From the NCBI RefSeq assembly GCF_900167605.1, contig NZ_FUYH01000002.1, positions 129,189 to 193,188 on the forward strand: a DNA stretch of 64,000 nucleotides. Reading direction: 5' to 3'. The notes under the pieces were generated by a model, which was not told where the DNA came from, searched no databases, and saw nothing but the letters and a program-made list of their open reading frames with translations. Positions 1 to 9,500 of the stretch are shown in pieces; within the stretch, counting starts at the first letter, position 1, and every line of letters starts with the position of its first letter. Position numbers and translations under genes: made by a program. Origin of the DNA: Caloramator quimbayensis (lineage in GTDB: Bacteria > Bacillota > Clostridia > Clostridiales > Caloramatoraceae).

Positions 1-76
1 AAACACTTCAAATATTTCCCTCAATTTTATCTCCTGCAAAAAATCAATATTTCACATTAAAAATGGTATTAAAATC

Positions 77-105
77 TTGAAAATTTGATATACTTATAAT
101 ATACT
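77..105 (+). promoter_or_regulatory. Sigma-A-type promoter of the ATPase gene
   Basis: The -35 is TTGAAA (77-82) and the -10 is TATACT (100-105), with a 17-bp spacer. The -10 runs directly into the palindromic block, so a protein bound there would block initiation. Confidence 0.6.
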
Positions 106-150
106 AACTCTAAAGTTACTAACTTTGGAGTTAGTAACTTTAGAGTTAGT
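103..150 (+). promoter_or_regulatory. Tandem palindromic operator block
   Basis: Three adjacent 15-bp units alternate as ACTAACTCTAAAGTT, a variant with TTTGGAG, and AACTTTAGAGTTAGT. The first and last are exact reverse complements. The block overlaps the -10 and covers the expected transcription start, as expected for a repressor site. The downstream repeat copy has one unit fewer. The binding protein is unknown. Confidence 0.6.
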
Positions 151-205
151 AATTTGCTGAGAGGAAAAGTTTATCTTTACTTTATAAGATTTTTTGGAGG
201 TTAAT

Positions 206-1591
206 ATGTTTATTGGCAGAGAGTATGAATTAGATGAACTTAATAAACTGTATAATCAGGACAAGTTTCAATTTGTTGTTATTTATGGTAGAAGAAGAGT
301 AGGCAAGACAACTCTGATTAATGAATTTTGCAAAGATAAGCCTAATATTTTCTTTGTGGCTGAGGAATATAATGATAAGATAGCCCTTGAAAATTTTTCA
401 GATAAGATATTGACTTACTTTGATTTAAAAGATTATATGGGCAATTTTGAATCTTATGAGAAGGCTTTTAGTTTTTTAGGAAAACAAACGGAAAAGGAAA
501 GGCTTGTTGTTGTAATTGATGAATTTCCTTATATAGTATCATCAAACAAAAGTATCCCTTCAATATTGCAAAATATAATAGATCACAAACTTATAAACAC
601 TAAATTGTTTTTAATAATTTGTGGGTCTTCTTTGAGCTTTATGGAAAAGGAAGTATTAAGCTATAAAAGCCCGCTATATGGAAGAAGAACAGCTCAGTTT
701 AAGATAGAGCCCTTTGATTATTTTGATAGTAAAAAGTTTTTTAATAATTATAGAGTTGAAGATAAAATAAAATCCTACAGCATATTAGGTGGAATCCCCC
801 AATATCTTTTGAAATTTGATGATAGCAAGAGTATAAAGGAAAATGTTATTGAAAATCTGCTAAATAAATATTCTTATCTTTATGAAGAGCCAAAAAATCT
901 TTTAAAACAGGAGTTAAGGGAACCTGCTTTGTATAATTCAATAATTGAAGCTATTGCCTTAGGGTGTTCTAAATTAAACGAAATATCAACTAAAATAGGT
1001 GAAAGCACTGATAAATGTGCTAAGTATATTAATACATTAATTGAACTTGATATTGTAAAAAAAGAACTTCCCTGCAGCGAGAAGAATCAAAAAAGAAAAA
1101 CCATATACAATTTAAAGGACAATCTTTTTAAGTTTTGGTACAGATTTGTTTTTACTAATTATAGCTTGATTGAGCAAGGACTTGTAGAATATGTGTATGA
1201 TAATAAAATAGAACTATATTTTAATGATTATATTTCTTCTGTGTTTGAAGAAATATGCATTCAGCATCTGAAAAATCTTAATAAAGATATGAAGCTTCCT
1301 TTTGTATTTGAGGATATTGGAAGATGGTGGGGAAACAATCCTTTAAAAAAAAGGGAAGAGGAAATAGATATTCTTGCTGTAAGCAGGGATAATGCCATAT
1401 TTGGAGAGTGCAAATGGAGAAATGAGCCTTTGAATATGACTGTTGTAAATTCACTTTTTGAAAAGAGCAGAATTTTGGATTATAAAAATAAATATTATGC
1501 TTTCTTTTCAAAGAGTGGTTTTAGTGAGGATGTTATAAGATTTGCACGGGATAATGATAATATGCTTTTGTTTGATTTGAACGTTCTTTAG
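206..1591 (+). CDS. AAA-family ATPase with DUF234-type nuclease-like C-terminus
   Basis: The protein has about 461 residues. The P-loop GRRRVGKTT lies near residue 30, a Walker B-like VVVIDEFPY near residue 103 and a sensor-like IICGSS near residue 145. The C-terminal third has a PD-(D/E)xK-like pattern, EEIDILA followed by GECKW, as in the archaeal-ATPase/DUF234 family. These proteins are common in archaea and Clostridia and their role is unknown; a defence or genome-maintenance role is often suspected. The ATG at 206 has GGAGGT at 196-201; the TTG at 194 lies inside the Shine-Dalgarno region and is rejected. The gene stands alone between two long direct repeats, which suggests tandem duplication or mobility. 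Confidence 0.85.
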   Translation: MFIGREYELDELNKLYNQDKFQFVVIYGRRRVGKTTLINEFCKDKPNIFFVAEEYNDKIALENFSDKILTYFDLKDYMGNFESYEKAFSFLGKQTEKERLVVVIDEFPYIVSSNKSIPSILQNIIDHKLINTKLFLIICGSSLSFMEKEVLSYKSPLYGRRTAQFKIEPFDYFDSKKFFNNYRVEDKIKSYSILGGIPQYLLKFDDSKSIKENVIENLLNKYSYLYEEPKNLLKQELREPALYNSIIEAIALGCSKLNEISTKIGESTDKCAKYINTLIELDIVKKELPCSEKNQKRKTIYNLKDNLFKFWYRFVFTNYSLIEQGLVEYVYDNKIELYFNDYISSVFEEICIQHLKNLNKDMKLPFVFEDIGRWWGNNPLKKREEEIDILAVSRDNAIFGECKWRNEPLNMTVVNSLFEKSRILDYKNKYYAFFSKSGFSEDVIRFARDNDNMLLFDLNVL

Positions 1592-1593
1592 GG

Positions 1594-1657
1594 AAAAAGT
1601 GCCACCCAATTGACAAGTGACAAACTTTTTCACACTAACTGTCCCACGGCCTGTTCA
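1594..1657 (+). repeat. Dispersed repeat R1, copy A
   Basis: This starts with AAAAAGTGCCACCCAATTG and continues through GACAAGTGACAAACTTTTTC. The same text starts copy C at 12451 and, with changes, copy B at 2946. It begins two bases after the ATPase stop codon. It lacks the second half found in copy C and instead continues into a CTGTCCC-type tail resembling repeat R2. Confidence 0.8.
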
Positions 1658-1659
1658 TA

Positions 1660-1838
1660 AAACACTTCAAATATATCCCTCAATTTTATCTCCTGCAAAA
1701 AATCAATATTTCACATTAAAAATGGTATTAAAATCTTGAAAATTTGATATACTTCTAATATACTAACTCTAAAGTTACTAACTTTAGAGTTAGTAATTTG
1801 CTGAGAGGAAAAGTTTATCTTTACTTTATAAGATTTTT
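1660..1838 (+). repeat. Long direct repeat, downstream copy (orphan promoter/operator)
   Basis: This is a near-identical second copy of 1-194. It has the same TTGAAA, a -10 region reading TATACT and a shorter palindrome (two 15-bp arms with a 3-bp centre), but no ATPase gene follows. Past the repeat only a 15-codon open frame is seen (ATG at 1839). It may be the scar of a lost tandem gene copy or one end of a duplicated segment. Confidence 0.9.
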
Positions 1839-2306
1839 ATGTTGCCACGAAGCAGCGGCTTTATAAACTGGTCAGTTTACGAATAAATAAAGTATAGAAT
1901 ATTTATTTTTGAGTTTAAAAAACGAATTAAAATTTTTTTGCTGTTTTTATGTTTATGTTAGACTAAAAACGAACCCCAATTTTGGTTAAAAACTTCCCCA
2001 CATTAATGATAACTTCTTAGGTATAATTAAGATGGGTTGCGGCGGGATGATAACGTTATGAATAAGAAAGAAACAATCTTAAAATTAAAATTAAAAATAT
2101 ATGAAATTATATGCAGCATTAAATGGGACAACTTCCCCTTGATAATGCAGCATTTATAATATATAGTAGAATAAAAAATGTATCATATAATAGTTCTCTG
2201 ATTTAAAAATTAAAGAAATGGATTATAATGTATTTTAAAATTTATACAAAATAAAGCATTCTCAAAAGTCATTAATATTAAAAACAAAGATATGGAGGTT
2301 AAAGCA
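1839..2306. other. Intergenic region with a possible IS21-like end remnant
   Basis: No convincing gene is visible. Around 1960-2022 the phrases AAAAACGAACCCCAATTTTG and AAAAACTTCCCCAC resemble the AT-rich repeated ends of IS21-family elements, but no istA or istB coding is present. A 33-codon open frame starts at 2058 without a clear ribosome site. The 10-mer ATGCAGCATT occurs twice near 2110 and 2143 as a direct repeat. Confidence 0.3.
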
Positions 2307-2936
2307 TTGATAAAGGCGGTTTTGTTTGATTTTGACGGTACCCTTGTGGATACAAACAGACTGATAATAGAATCCTACAAGCATACCTATAAAAAGCACC
2401 TTAATTTAGATGTTAATGAGGAAGATATTAAAAAATACTTCGGCGAGCCTCTTATAACAACCCTTTCAAGATATGACAAGCTAAAAGCTCAGGAGATGTT
2501 TAAAACATATATAGAATATAACGAGTCGAGACATGATGATATGGTACAAGCCTTTGAAGGGGTAAACGAAACATTAAAGGCCCTTAAAGAAAAGGGACTT
2601 AAAGTTGGAATAGTAACGTCAAAAAGAAGAGTAATAGCACAAAGAGGGCTTAATATAACAGGCATAACTGAGCCCCTCGATGTTTTTATAACCTGTGAGG
2701 ATACGCAAAAGCACAAGCCCCACGGGGAGCCAGTTTTAAAGGCCTGCGAGATTTTAAACATAAGCCCTAACGAAGCCATATATGTGGGGGATACTTCCTT
2801 TGACATACTTTGCGGCAAAAACGCAGGAGCATTAACCTGCCTTGAGAAGTACACAGCCCTTCCCTTAGAGGAGCTTTTAAAATACGGCCCTGATTATACT
2901 ATAGACAGGCTCTATGATTTGCTTGATGCTGTTTAA
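2307..2936 (+). CDS. HAD-IA phosphatase, PpaX-like
   Basis: This is a 209-residue haloacid-dehalogenase hydrolase. Motif I is DFDGTLVDT (residues 8-16, nucleophile Asp first), motif II is IVTSKRR, the motif III lysine is in KHKPHGEP and motif IV is YVGDTSFD. Size and motifs fit the PpaX/Gph group, which hydrolyses pyrophosphate or small phosphomonoesters in the cytoplasm; the substrate cannot be fixed. The start is TTG at 2307, because GGAGG at 2294-2298 sits 8 bases upstream and the ATG at 2292 lies inside that site. It is monocistronic, with repeat DNA on both sides. Confidence 0.8.
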   Translation: MIKAVLFDFDGTLVDTNRLIIESYKHTYKKHLNLDVNEEDIKKYFGEPLITTLSRYDKLKAQEMFKTYIEYNESRHDDMVQAFEGVNETLKALKEKGLKVGIVTSKRRVIAQRGLNITGITEPLDVFITCEDTQKHKPHGEPVLKACEILNISPNEAIYVGDTSFDILCGKNAGALTCLEKYTALPLEELLKYGPDYTIDRLYDLLDAV

Positions 2937-2945
2937 CTTTTCTTT

Positions 2946-3034
2946 GAGTGCCACCCAATTTACAAGTGACAAACCTTTTAGGGCAGTTTTTTTATTTTTG
3001 CATGAAATAAGTAACCGTCCCTCTGCCTGTCCAT
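2946..3034 (+). repeat. Dispersed repeats R1 (copy B) and R2
   Basis: GTGCCACCCAATTTACAAGT (R1, copy B) is followed at 3006-3032 by the R2 text AATAAGTAACCGTCCCTCTG and a CCTGTCC tail. R2 recurs at 5196, 13480 and 13530 in this direction and inverted at 5110 and 13399. The two repeat types are joined here. Confidence 0.75.
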
Positions 3035-3110
3035 AGAGTAAATATTTTGTTTAGTAGTGGTTTCTATGTCATAAACTTAGTGCTTTTATGAAAATTTGAC
3101 TAACATTAAA

Positions 3111-3140
3111 CAAAAAAGCCTCAGGAATTTTCCTGAAGCT
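3111..3140 (-). terminator. Rho-independent terminator of the membrane-protein gene
   Basis: On the minus strand AGCTTCAGG and CCTGAGGCT pair around a 6-base loop, followed by TTTTTTG. The stem overlaps the last codons and stop of the 3121-4530 gene. Confidence 0.8.
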
Positions 3141-4530
3141 TTATAGTTCTTGCCTTATCTATAAGCTCCCTATAATACTTTAAAGTTATATCCTTATCTT
3201 TACTGTTTAAAAAAACGAACCTATCCTTTAGCTTTATAGCAATAAAGGGTGGTACCTTATTATATATAAAAAGTTTAGAAGGGCCGTAACCCTCAACGTT
3301 AAAATTACCAAGGCAATAAATACTGGTTGCTACACCGTTAGTTTTAAATTTAGAAGGCATTTTGTCTATAATCTCAACCTTTTCAATTTCGCTTATTCTA
3401 AAGCTGTATCCGTATACCGGGGCAGAGATTTTAACATCATCCCCAGTGATTTTCATAGAAAAATTAGCCGTATCAAATTTTATAAACATAATTGATAAAG
3501 GTATAATTACAGCAGCTATAAAGGAAAAGGTTAAAAATGTTATTATCTTTCCCCATCTGTGGGCCATATTAATGGTTAAACCATATCCTATACGCTTTTC
3601 AACCATTAAATTGCTGTCATTCGGATTGTAATAATATCCCCGTTCCCAATACTCATCATTATCTACAATTAGAGGATTATCTGATATACTTAAAATTCTG
3701 TTTTGCATATTTTTTATTTTGTTTTGAGTGTATATAATAAGCGCTGTGCTGAAAAGCGTGGATACAACAACTACTGCAGTTAAAACTATCGGATTAATAT
3801 ATATCTTTAAAATGTTTAAAAATATAAACATTAAGCAAAGGCTCTCGATAAAAGCTAATAAAATATAGCATATAGAATAGTACCTTTTGTAAACATAGTT
3901 GCAGTATAGATTTACCTTTGTATCCTCACTAAATACATCAGACTTTTTAGATGTAAATAGATTATAAAGATATAAGAGTAAAAGGTGAGTAAGGACTGAA
4001 ATTAAAAAATAGAAGATATAATAGAATTTAAATTCAACCTTTAAAAATAAAGCTATTATAAAGGGCATAAGACTTATTATAAAAGTTGGTATAAAGTAGA
4101 GCTTTGATACTGGCATTTTATCCTTAAGCCTTGAAACCTCAGTATCAATAGTTATGATATGCGTTGAACCGAAAAACCAGCCATTTACTTTTTTAAGTTT
4201 ATAAAGCTTTCTAAAATTTTTCATATATATAGAATTCCCAAGATAAAAGAATAATGTAAACCAAACAAACATGTAAATAATAATTAAAGAAGGGTAGTTT
4301 TGAAAAAGTAGAGTAATGAAAGAAGAACTAAATAAAATCCCTGATAAAATATTAATATCCCTTTTATATTCCATTAGTATTTTTTTAACAGCATCGTCTT
4401 TAAGATTCTGATAGGGCAGAGTAACCCCAAGGACTATATTTCCCTTTGGCTTTGTCCCATCCATATATGTTGCATAGAGAGATATTGTCATAATAAAAAA
4501 TACAAAAAGAATTATAAAAATAAACATCAC
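3121..4530 (-). CDS. Polytopic membrane protein, DUF1648/DUF5808-like, with PH-like C-terminus
   Basis: The protein has 469 residues. It opens with a membrane segment, followed by several hydrophobic segments between about residues 55 and 260 and another near 330-350. Around residues 290-315 a W-x2-G-YYYNPNDSN-type motif followed by KRIGYG matches the signature of DUF5808/DUF1648 proteins. The last 100 residues look like a bacterial PH-type beta domain. The start codon overlaps the stop of the GntR regulator by 4 bp (ATGA), so the two are translationally coupled. GntR-YtrA operons of this type often pair a repressor with a membrane or transport protein. The function is unknown. Confidence 0.7.
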   Translation of the reverse strand: MMFIFIILFVFFIMTISLYATYMDGTKPKGNIVLGVTLPYQNLKDDAVKKILMEYKRDINILSGILFSSSFITLLFQNYPSLIIIYMFVWFTLFFYLGNSIYMKNFRKLYKLKKVNGWFFGSTHIITIDTEVSRLKDKMPVSKLYFIPTFIISLMPFIIALFLKVEFKFYYIFYFLISVLTHLLLLYLYNLFTSKKSDVFSEDTKVNLYCNYVYKRYYSICYILLAFIESLCLMFIFLNILKIYINPIVLTAVVVVSTLFSTALIIYTQNKIKNMQNRILSISDNPLIVDNDEYWERGYYYNPNDSNLMVEKRIGYGLTINMAHRWGKIITFLTFSFIAAVIIPLSIMFIKFDTANFSMKITGDDVKISAPVYGYSFRISEIEKVEIIDKMPSKFKTNGVATSIYCLGNFNVEGYGPSKLFIYNKVPPFIAIKLKDRFVFLNSKDKDITLKYYRELIDKARTIKLQENS

Positions 4531-4925
4531 ACTTCACACCCTTTAACACTTACTATGTTAATTCTGTCGTAGATGCTTTTGCACATTTCAAAAAAATCAT
4601 TTTTATCAATTCCCTTTAATTCAGACTCTGCGATTATAAGTGACAATTCTTCCTCAAGCTTTTCCCTAAATTCAAATGAAGAATCCTTTCTTGGGCATAT
4701 TTTAGCGCCGAACCTTCTGTCTATTTCAATAAATCCTTCGCTTTTTAATATGCTGTAGGCCTTATTTACAGTCATAACGTTAATTCCTGAATCCTGAGCC
4801 ATCTGGCGTACTGTGGGAAGATAATCCCCAACCTGCAGCTCGCCCTTTGCAATCCCCATTACTATTTGATTTCTAAGCTGCACATAAATGGGTATGCTGC
4901 TGCTCATATCAAGCTTTATTTTCAT
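4527..4925 (-). CDS. GntR-family regulator, YtrA type
   Basis: This short GntR repressor has 132 residues. The winged-helix segment (SIPIYVQLRNQI to GFIEIDRRFGAKI, residues about 10-75) contains the typical recognition helix MAQDSGINVMTVNKAY. Only about 50 residues follow, mostly helical, as in the YtrA subgroup that lacks a large ligand domain. The ATG at 4925 has AGAGGTG just upstream; an upstream ATG at 4985 would overlap the promoter and is rejected. It is first in an operon with the 469-residue membrane protein and probably represses itself through the palindrome at 4946-4968. Confidence 0.85.
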   Translation of the reverse strand: MKIKLDMSSSIPIYVQLRNQIVMGIAKGELQVGDYLPTVRQMAQDSGINVMTVNKAYSILKSEGFIEIDRRFGAKICPRKDSSFEFREKLEEELSLIIAESELKGIDKNDFFEMCKSIYDRINIVSVKGCEV

Positions 4926-4945
4926 ATTAACACCTCTTTGCATAT

Positions 4946-4968
4946 TTGTATTATACATTATAATACAA
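4946..4968 (-). promoter_or_regulatory. Perfect 10-3-10 palindrome, likely GntR operator
   Basis: TTGTATTATA and TATAATACAA are exact reverse complements around 3 bases. The site covers the -10 of the regulator's promoter, the expected position for autorepression by a YtrA-type GntR protein. Confidence 0.7.
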
Positions 4969-4985
4969 ATAATACAATAAGACAA
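4957..4985 (-). promoter_or_regulatory. Sigma-A promoter of the gntR operon
   Basis: On the minus strand the -35 is TTGTCT (4985-4980), the spacer 17 bp and the -10 TATAAT (4962-4957). The -10 is inside the palindromic operator. Confidence 0.75.
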
Positions 4986-5020
4986 GAATTTGCTGTAAAC
5001 TGGTGGCTGTTCAATTTAGT

Positions 5021-5225
5021 GCCAGGTACCGGATAAGGAGAATGGAAAAGAAACACAAGCCGGAGGACGGTTAGTGTGAAAATATTACTTTATAAATAAG
5101 GAAAAAAGTACAAGGGAAGGGGCGGTTACTTATTTCATATACAATATATGCAAAATTAGGGGGACATGTCTAAAATATTATGGGTATTTAATATAGTAAG
5201 TAACCGTCCCTCTGCCTGTCCCCCG
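5021..5225. repeat. Cluster of dispersed repeats, inverted pair of R2
   Basis: A GTGCCAGGTACCGGATAAGG start and GGACGGTTAGTGTGAAA are followed by R2 inverted (GGGGCGGTTACTTATTTC, 5118-5135) and R2 direct (AGTAACCGTCCCTCTGCC, 5199-5216). The two R2 copies form an inverted pair about 60 bp apart, like a small non-autonomous element. No gene is seen between 4926 and 5418. Confidence 0.7.
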
Positions 5226-5347
5226 CCTAAACCTTATCTCATAGCATAAATATAAATAAACAGTCTTAATAATGCGAATAATAATGAGCTAAAGGCAGAT
5301 ATATTTAATTATTATTCAATAAATACGAATAAAATTAATTTTTTGTG

Positions 5348-5376
5348 TTGATTTATTAAAACACTATTGGTATAAT
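5348..5376 (+). promoter_or_regulatory. Sigma-A promoter of carAB
   Basis: TTGATT (5348-5353), a 17-bp spacer and TATAAT (5371-5376) lie 42 bases upstream of the carA start. The leader is only about 35 bases, too short for a PyrR-type attenuator, and none is seen. Confidence 0.8.
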
Positions 5377-5418
5377 AATAAAAAATATTGTATATATATA
5401 CATGAACGGAGGTATATA

Positions 5419-6543
5419 ATGGAGGCTATTCTCTATCTTGAAGATGGAACTTACTATAAAGGTAAAGGCTTTGGACATGTTGGAACTTCCTTTGGAGAGC
5501 TTGTTTTTAATACTTCTATGACAGGATATCAGGAGATACTTACAGATCCATCCTATGCAGGACAGGTTATTGCTTTGACTTATCCTTTAATTGGTAATTA
5601 CGGGGTTAATGAAAAATTCAGCGAATCATATAAAAGTTTTTCGAGGGGGCTTGTGGTAAAATCTATTTCTAACACGCCCTCTAATTATATGTCCATGCAG
5701 GGAATTGACGATATGCTGAAGAGTATGGAGGTAGTGGGCATATATGATGTTGATACAAGAAGCATAACAAGAAAAATAAGAAACAGCGGCAGTTTAAAAT
5801 GCATAATAAGCAGCAAGGCTCAAAGCAAAGAATCTTTGCTTGAAGAACTATCAAAAATTTTAAACCAAAAATATGAAAGGTTAGATGAATATTTTAAAGA
5901 TATTAAAGGTGAAAAGGAAGACTTTATGAAAAATGCTGGTACAAAGAGTGTATATAAAATAGAAGGAAAAGGCAAAAAAGTTGCAGTTCTCGACTTTGGT
6001 GTAAAGAAAAACATATTAAGAAATCTTTCTGAAAGAGGGTGCGGCATTACTGTTTTCCCCTACAGTTCAAGTGCAGATGATATTTTAAGCATAAAGCCTG
6101 ACGGGGTGCTTTTAAGCAACGGTCCAGGGGATCCTAAATGTGCAGTTGAGGCAATAGAAACGGTTAAAAATCTCATAGGCAAAACCCCAATCTTTGGTAT
6201 ATGCATGGGGCATCAGATTTTAAGCCTTGCCTTTGGGGCAGACACCTATAAGCTAAAATACGGCCACAGGGGAGGAAACCACGGCGTTAAGGATTTATAT
6301 AAGGACAGGTGCTATATAACTTCTCAAAACCATGGTTTTGCCGTTGATGAAAAAAGCCTGAAGGATACAGAACTTTTAATAACCCACATAAACCTTAATG
6401 ATGGTACGGTAGAAGGCCTAAAGCATAAATACTACCCTATATTTTCTGTTCAGTTTCATCCAGAGGGTGCACCAGGGCCTAAGGATAGTGAATATTTATT
6501 CGATGAGTTTATGTATCTAATGGAGGAGGGTAAGAATGAATAA
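5419..6543 (+). CDS. carA: Carbamoyl-phosphate synthase small subunit
   Basis: This 374-residue glutamine amidotransferase subunit hydrolyses glutamine and passes ammonia to CarB for carbamoyl phosphate (pyrimidine and arginine synthesis). The N-terminal domain has the family pattern SFGELVFNTSMTGYQEI. The class I amidotransferase domain carries the nucleophile Cys262 in GICMGHQ and the catalytic pair His347 and Glu349 in FHPEG. Length is normal. GGAGG precedes the ATG at 5419. It overlaps carB by 8 bp and shares its promoter. No pyrimidine or arginine biosynthesis genes adjoin, so the pathway emphasis cannot be read from context. Confidence 0.96.
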   Translation: MEAILYLEDGTYYKGKGFGHVGTSFGELVFNTSMTGYQEILTDPSYAGQVIALTYPLIGNYGVNEKFSESYKSFSRGLVVKSISNTPSNYMSMQGIDDMLKSMEVVGIYDVDTRSITRKIRNSGSLKCIISSKAQSKESLLEELSKILNQKYERLDEYFKDIKGEKEDFMKNAGTKSVYKIEGKGKKVAVLDFGVKKNILRNLSERGCGITVFPYSSSADDILSIKPDGVLLSNGPGDPKCAVEAIETVKNLIGKTPIFGICMGHQILSLAFGADTYKLKYGHRGGNHGVKDLYKDRCYITSQNHGFAVDEKSLKDTELLITHINLNDGTVEGLKHKYYPIFSVQFHPEGAPGPKDSEYLFDEFMYLMEEGKNE

Positions 6544-9500
6544 AAAGTATAAAAAACTTATGATTATAGGTTCAGGGCCGATAATAATAGGACAGGCGGC
6601 GGAGTTTGATTATTCAGGAACACAGGCTTGTAAGGCACTTAAAGAAGAGGGGATTGAGATAGTTCTTGTAAACAGCAACCCCGCAACTATTATGACAGAC
6701 AGCAATATTGCAGACAAGGTTTATATAGAGCCTTTAAATTTAGAGAGCCTTGAGAAAATAATTGAAAAGGAAAGACCTGAGGGAATACTTGCAGGTTTTG
6801 GGGGACAAACTGCCCTGAACCTTTCAATAGAGCTTAAAAAAAGCGGTGTTTTAGATAAGTTTAATATTGAGCTTTTAGGGGTTAAGGAGGAAGCTATTAA
6901 AAAGGCAGAGGACAGGGAAGAGTTTAAAAAGCTTATGATTGAAATAAATGAGCCTATACCAGAGAGCGGTATTGCAAATAGCATTGAGGAGTGCATAAAC
7001 CTTTCTAAAGAATTAGGCTTTCCTTTAATAGTAAGGCCTGCCTACACCTTAGGAGGAACGGGGGGGGGCTTTGCAAAGGATATTGATGAGCTTGCAGCAG
7101 TTTGTGAAAAGGGGCTAAAATTAAGCCCTATAGGACAGGTCCTAATAGAGCAGAGCGTTGCAGGGTGGAAGGAGATTGAATATGAAGTTATAAGGGATGG
7201 AAAGGACAACTGCATAATCGTATGCAACATGGAAAACATAGATCCTGTTGGGGTTCATACGGGAGACAGCATTGTTGTTGCCCCATCTCAAACATTAAAT
7301 GAAAAGCAGTACCAGATGCTTAGAAACGCTTCTATTAAAATAGTAAGGAGCCTTAATATAGAAGGCGGGTGCAATGTTCAGTTCGCCCTTGATCCAAACA
7401 GCGACAGATATATAGTAATTGAGGTAAACCCAAGGGTTAGCCGCTCCAGCGCCCTTGCTTCAAAGGCGGCAGGGTACCCAATTGCAAAGATTGCAGCAAA
7501 GATTGCCATAGGGTACAGCCTTGATGAGCTTACAAACTATGTTACAAAGTGTTCCAGTGCATGCTTTGAGCCTGCTATAGACTATGTAGTTTTAAAAATT
7601 CCAAAGTGGCCATTTGATAAGTTCAGCCTTGCTAAAAGAAGCCTTGGTACTCAGATGAAGGCAACAGGTGAGGTTATGGCAATAGACAGAACCTTTGAAA
7701 GCGCTCTACTTAAAGCCATATCCTGCCTTGAGGGGAATTTAACAGGGCTTAAAATTCCTTCAATTGAAAAGCTTAATATAGATGAGGTAATTGATAAGAT
7801 AAAGCTTTGCGATGATGAGAGAATATTTGCAGTATCGAGGGCACTAAGGCTTGGAGTTAAAATAGACACTCTTTATGAAATAACTAAAATAGACAGATGG
7901 TTTTTAAATGCTATTAAAAATATTGTTGATTTAGAGTTTGAACTTATTAATAAAAAGCTTGATAAGGATACAATTAAAAGGGCTGAACTTACAGGGTTTA
8001 CTGATGATGAGATATGCATTTTAACAGGTGCATCAAAGGAGGAACTTGACAGCATAAGAAAAGAAAACAAAATATACCCTGTTTATAAGATGGTCGATAC
8101 CTGCAGCAGCGAGTTTGAGGCAAAAACCCCCTACTATTATTCCTGCTACGAGAGCGAGGATGAGAGCATTATTTCAGATAAAGAAAAGGTTGTTGTAATA
8201 GGCTCAGGGCCTATAAGAATAGGGCAGGGGGTTGAGTTTGACTACTGCTGCGTCCATGGAGTGTGGGCGGCAAAGGATTTAGGCTTTGAGGCAATTATAA
8301 TAAACAACAACCCTGAAACTGTGAGCACCGATTTTGATACAGCAGATAAGCTCTACTTTGAATCATTGTATATCGACGATGTTTTAAATGTTGTAAGAAA
8401 GGAAAATCCCATTGGAGTTTTTGTGCAGCTTGGAGGCCAGACAGCTATAAACCTATCTAAAAAGCTAAAGGACAGGGGAGTTAATATTCTTGGCACAAGC
8501 GTTGAGTCAATAGATATTGCAGAGGATAGGGACAAATTCAGGGGATTTCTTGAAAATCTAAACATTCCAACTCCTAAGGGCTGTGCTGTTTTGAAAAAAA
8601 GTCAGGTTATAAAAGCAGCAAAGGATATAGGTTATCCTGTTGTTGTAAGGCCTTCCTATGTAATAGGCGGAAAGGCAATGAGGATAATATATGATGAAGA
8701 AAGCCTCATTGATTACATGAAACAGGCAGAGAATATTTTTGAAGAATATCAGGTTATAGTAGATAAATATATAAGAGGAACTGAGATTGAAGTTGATGCT
8801 GTCTGCGATGGGGAGGATGTTTTAATCCCTGGTATTATGGAGCACATTGAAAGAACAGGGGTTCATTCAGGGGACAGCATAACTGTATATCCTTCTGTAA
8901 CTCTACCGGATGAGGTTATAAATAAACTTGCTGATTATACAAAAAAGATTGCTTTAGGATTAAATACCGTTGGGCTTATAAATATACAGTATGTTTACGA
9001 CGGAAAAGATGTTTATGTAATTGAAGTTAACCCGAGGGCTTCAAGGACGGTTCCAATTTTAAGTAAAGTTACAGGAGTTCCTATGGTAAAGCTGTCTGTT
9101 GAAACTGCCTTTGGCAAAAAATTAAGGGATAATAAATACGGCACAGGGCTTTTGAAAAACAAAAACTACTTTGTAGTTAAAGTCCCTGTTTTTTCAAATG
9201 AAAAGATAGCCGATGGGGATATATTCTTAGGCCCTGAGATGAAGTCAACGGGAGAAGTTTTAGGAGTGGGAGAAAGTCTTGATGCTGCGGCATATAAAGG
9301 CTTTGCAGCGGCAGGAATCCCTGTTTTAAAGGAAGGTACTATATATGTTTCCCTTAAGGATTATGATAAAGAGGAGGGAGCTGAGATTATTAAAGAGTAC
9401 TGCAATAGAGGGTTTAAAATATTAGCTTCAAAGGGTACAGCAAAGACTTTGAAGGAAAATGATGTAAAGTGCAGTGAGGTTTCCTTTGAAGAAGTTTATG

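Larger units (their letters stand above)
1..194 (+). repeat. Long direct repeat, upstream copy (contains promoter and operator)
   Basis: This stretch is repeated almost identically at 1660-1838. It runs from the window edge to six bases before the ATPase ribosome-binding site, so it may extend further left. The copies differ by a few point changes and by one extra 15-bp unit in the palindromic block here. It carries the promoter and operator of the ATPase gene, so the gene lies between two copies of its own control region. Confidence 0.9.

Noticed and set aside
1950-2025. Complete IS21-family element
   Set aside because: Only a short end-like motif is seen; no istA or istB coding is present nearby.
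4926-4985. Longer GntR protein from an ATG at 4985
   Set aside because: It would translate through the promoter and operator; ATG 4925 has the proper ribosome site.
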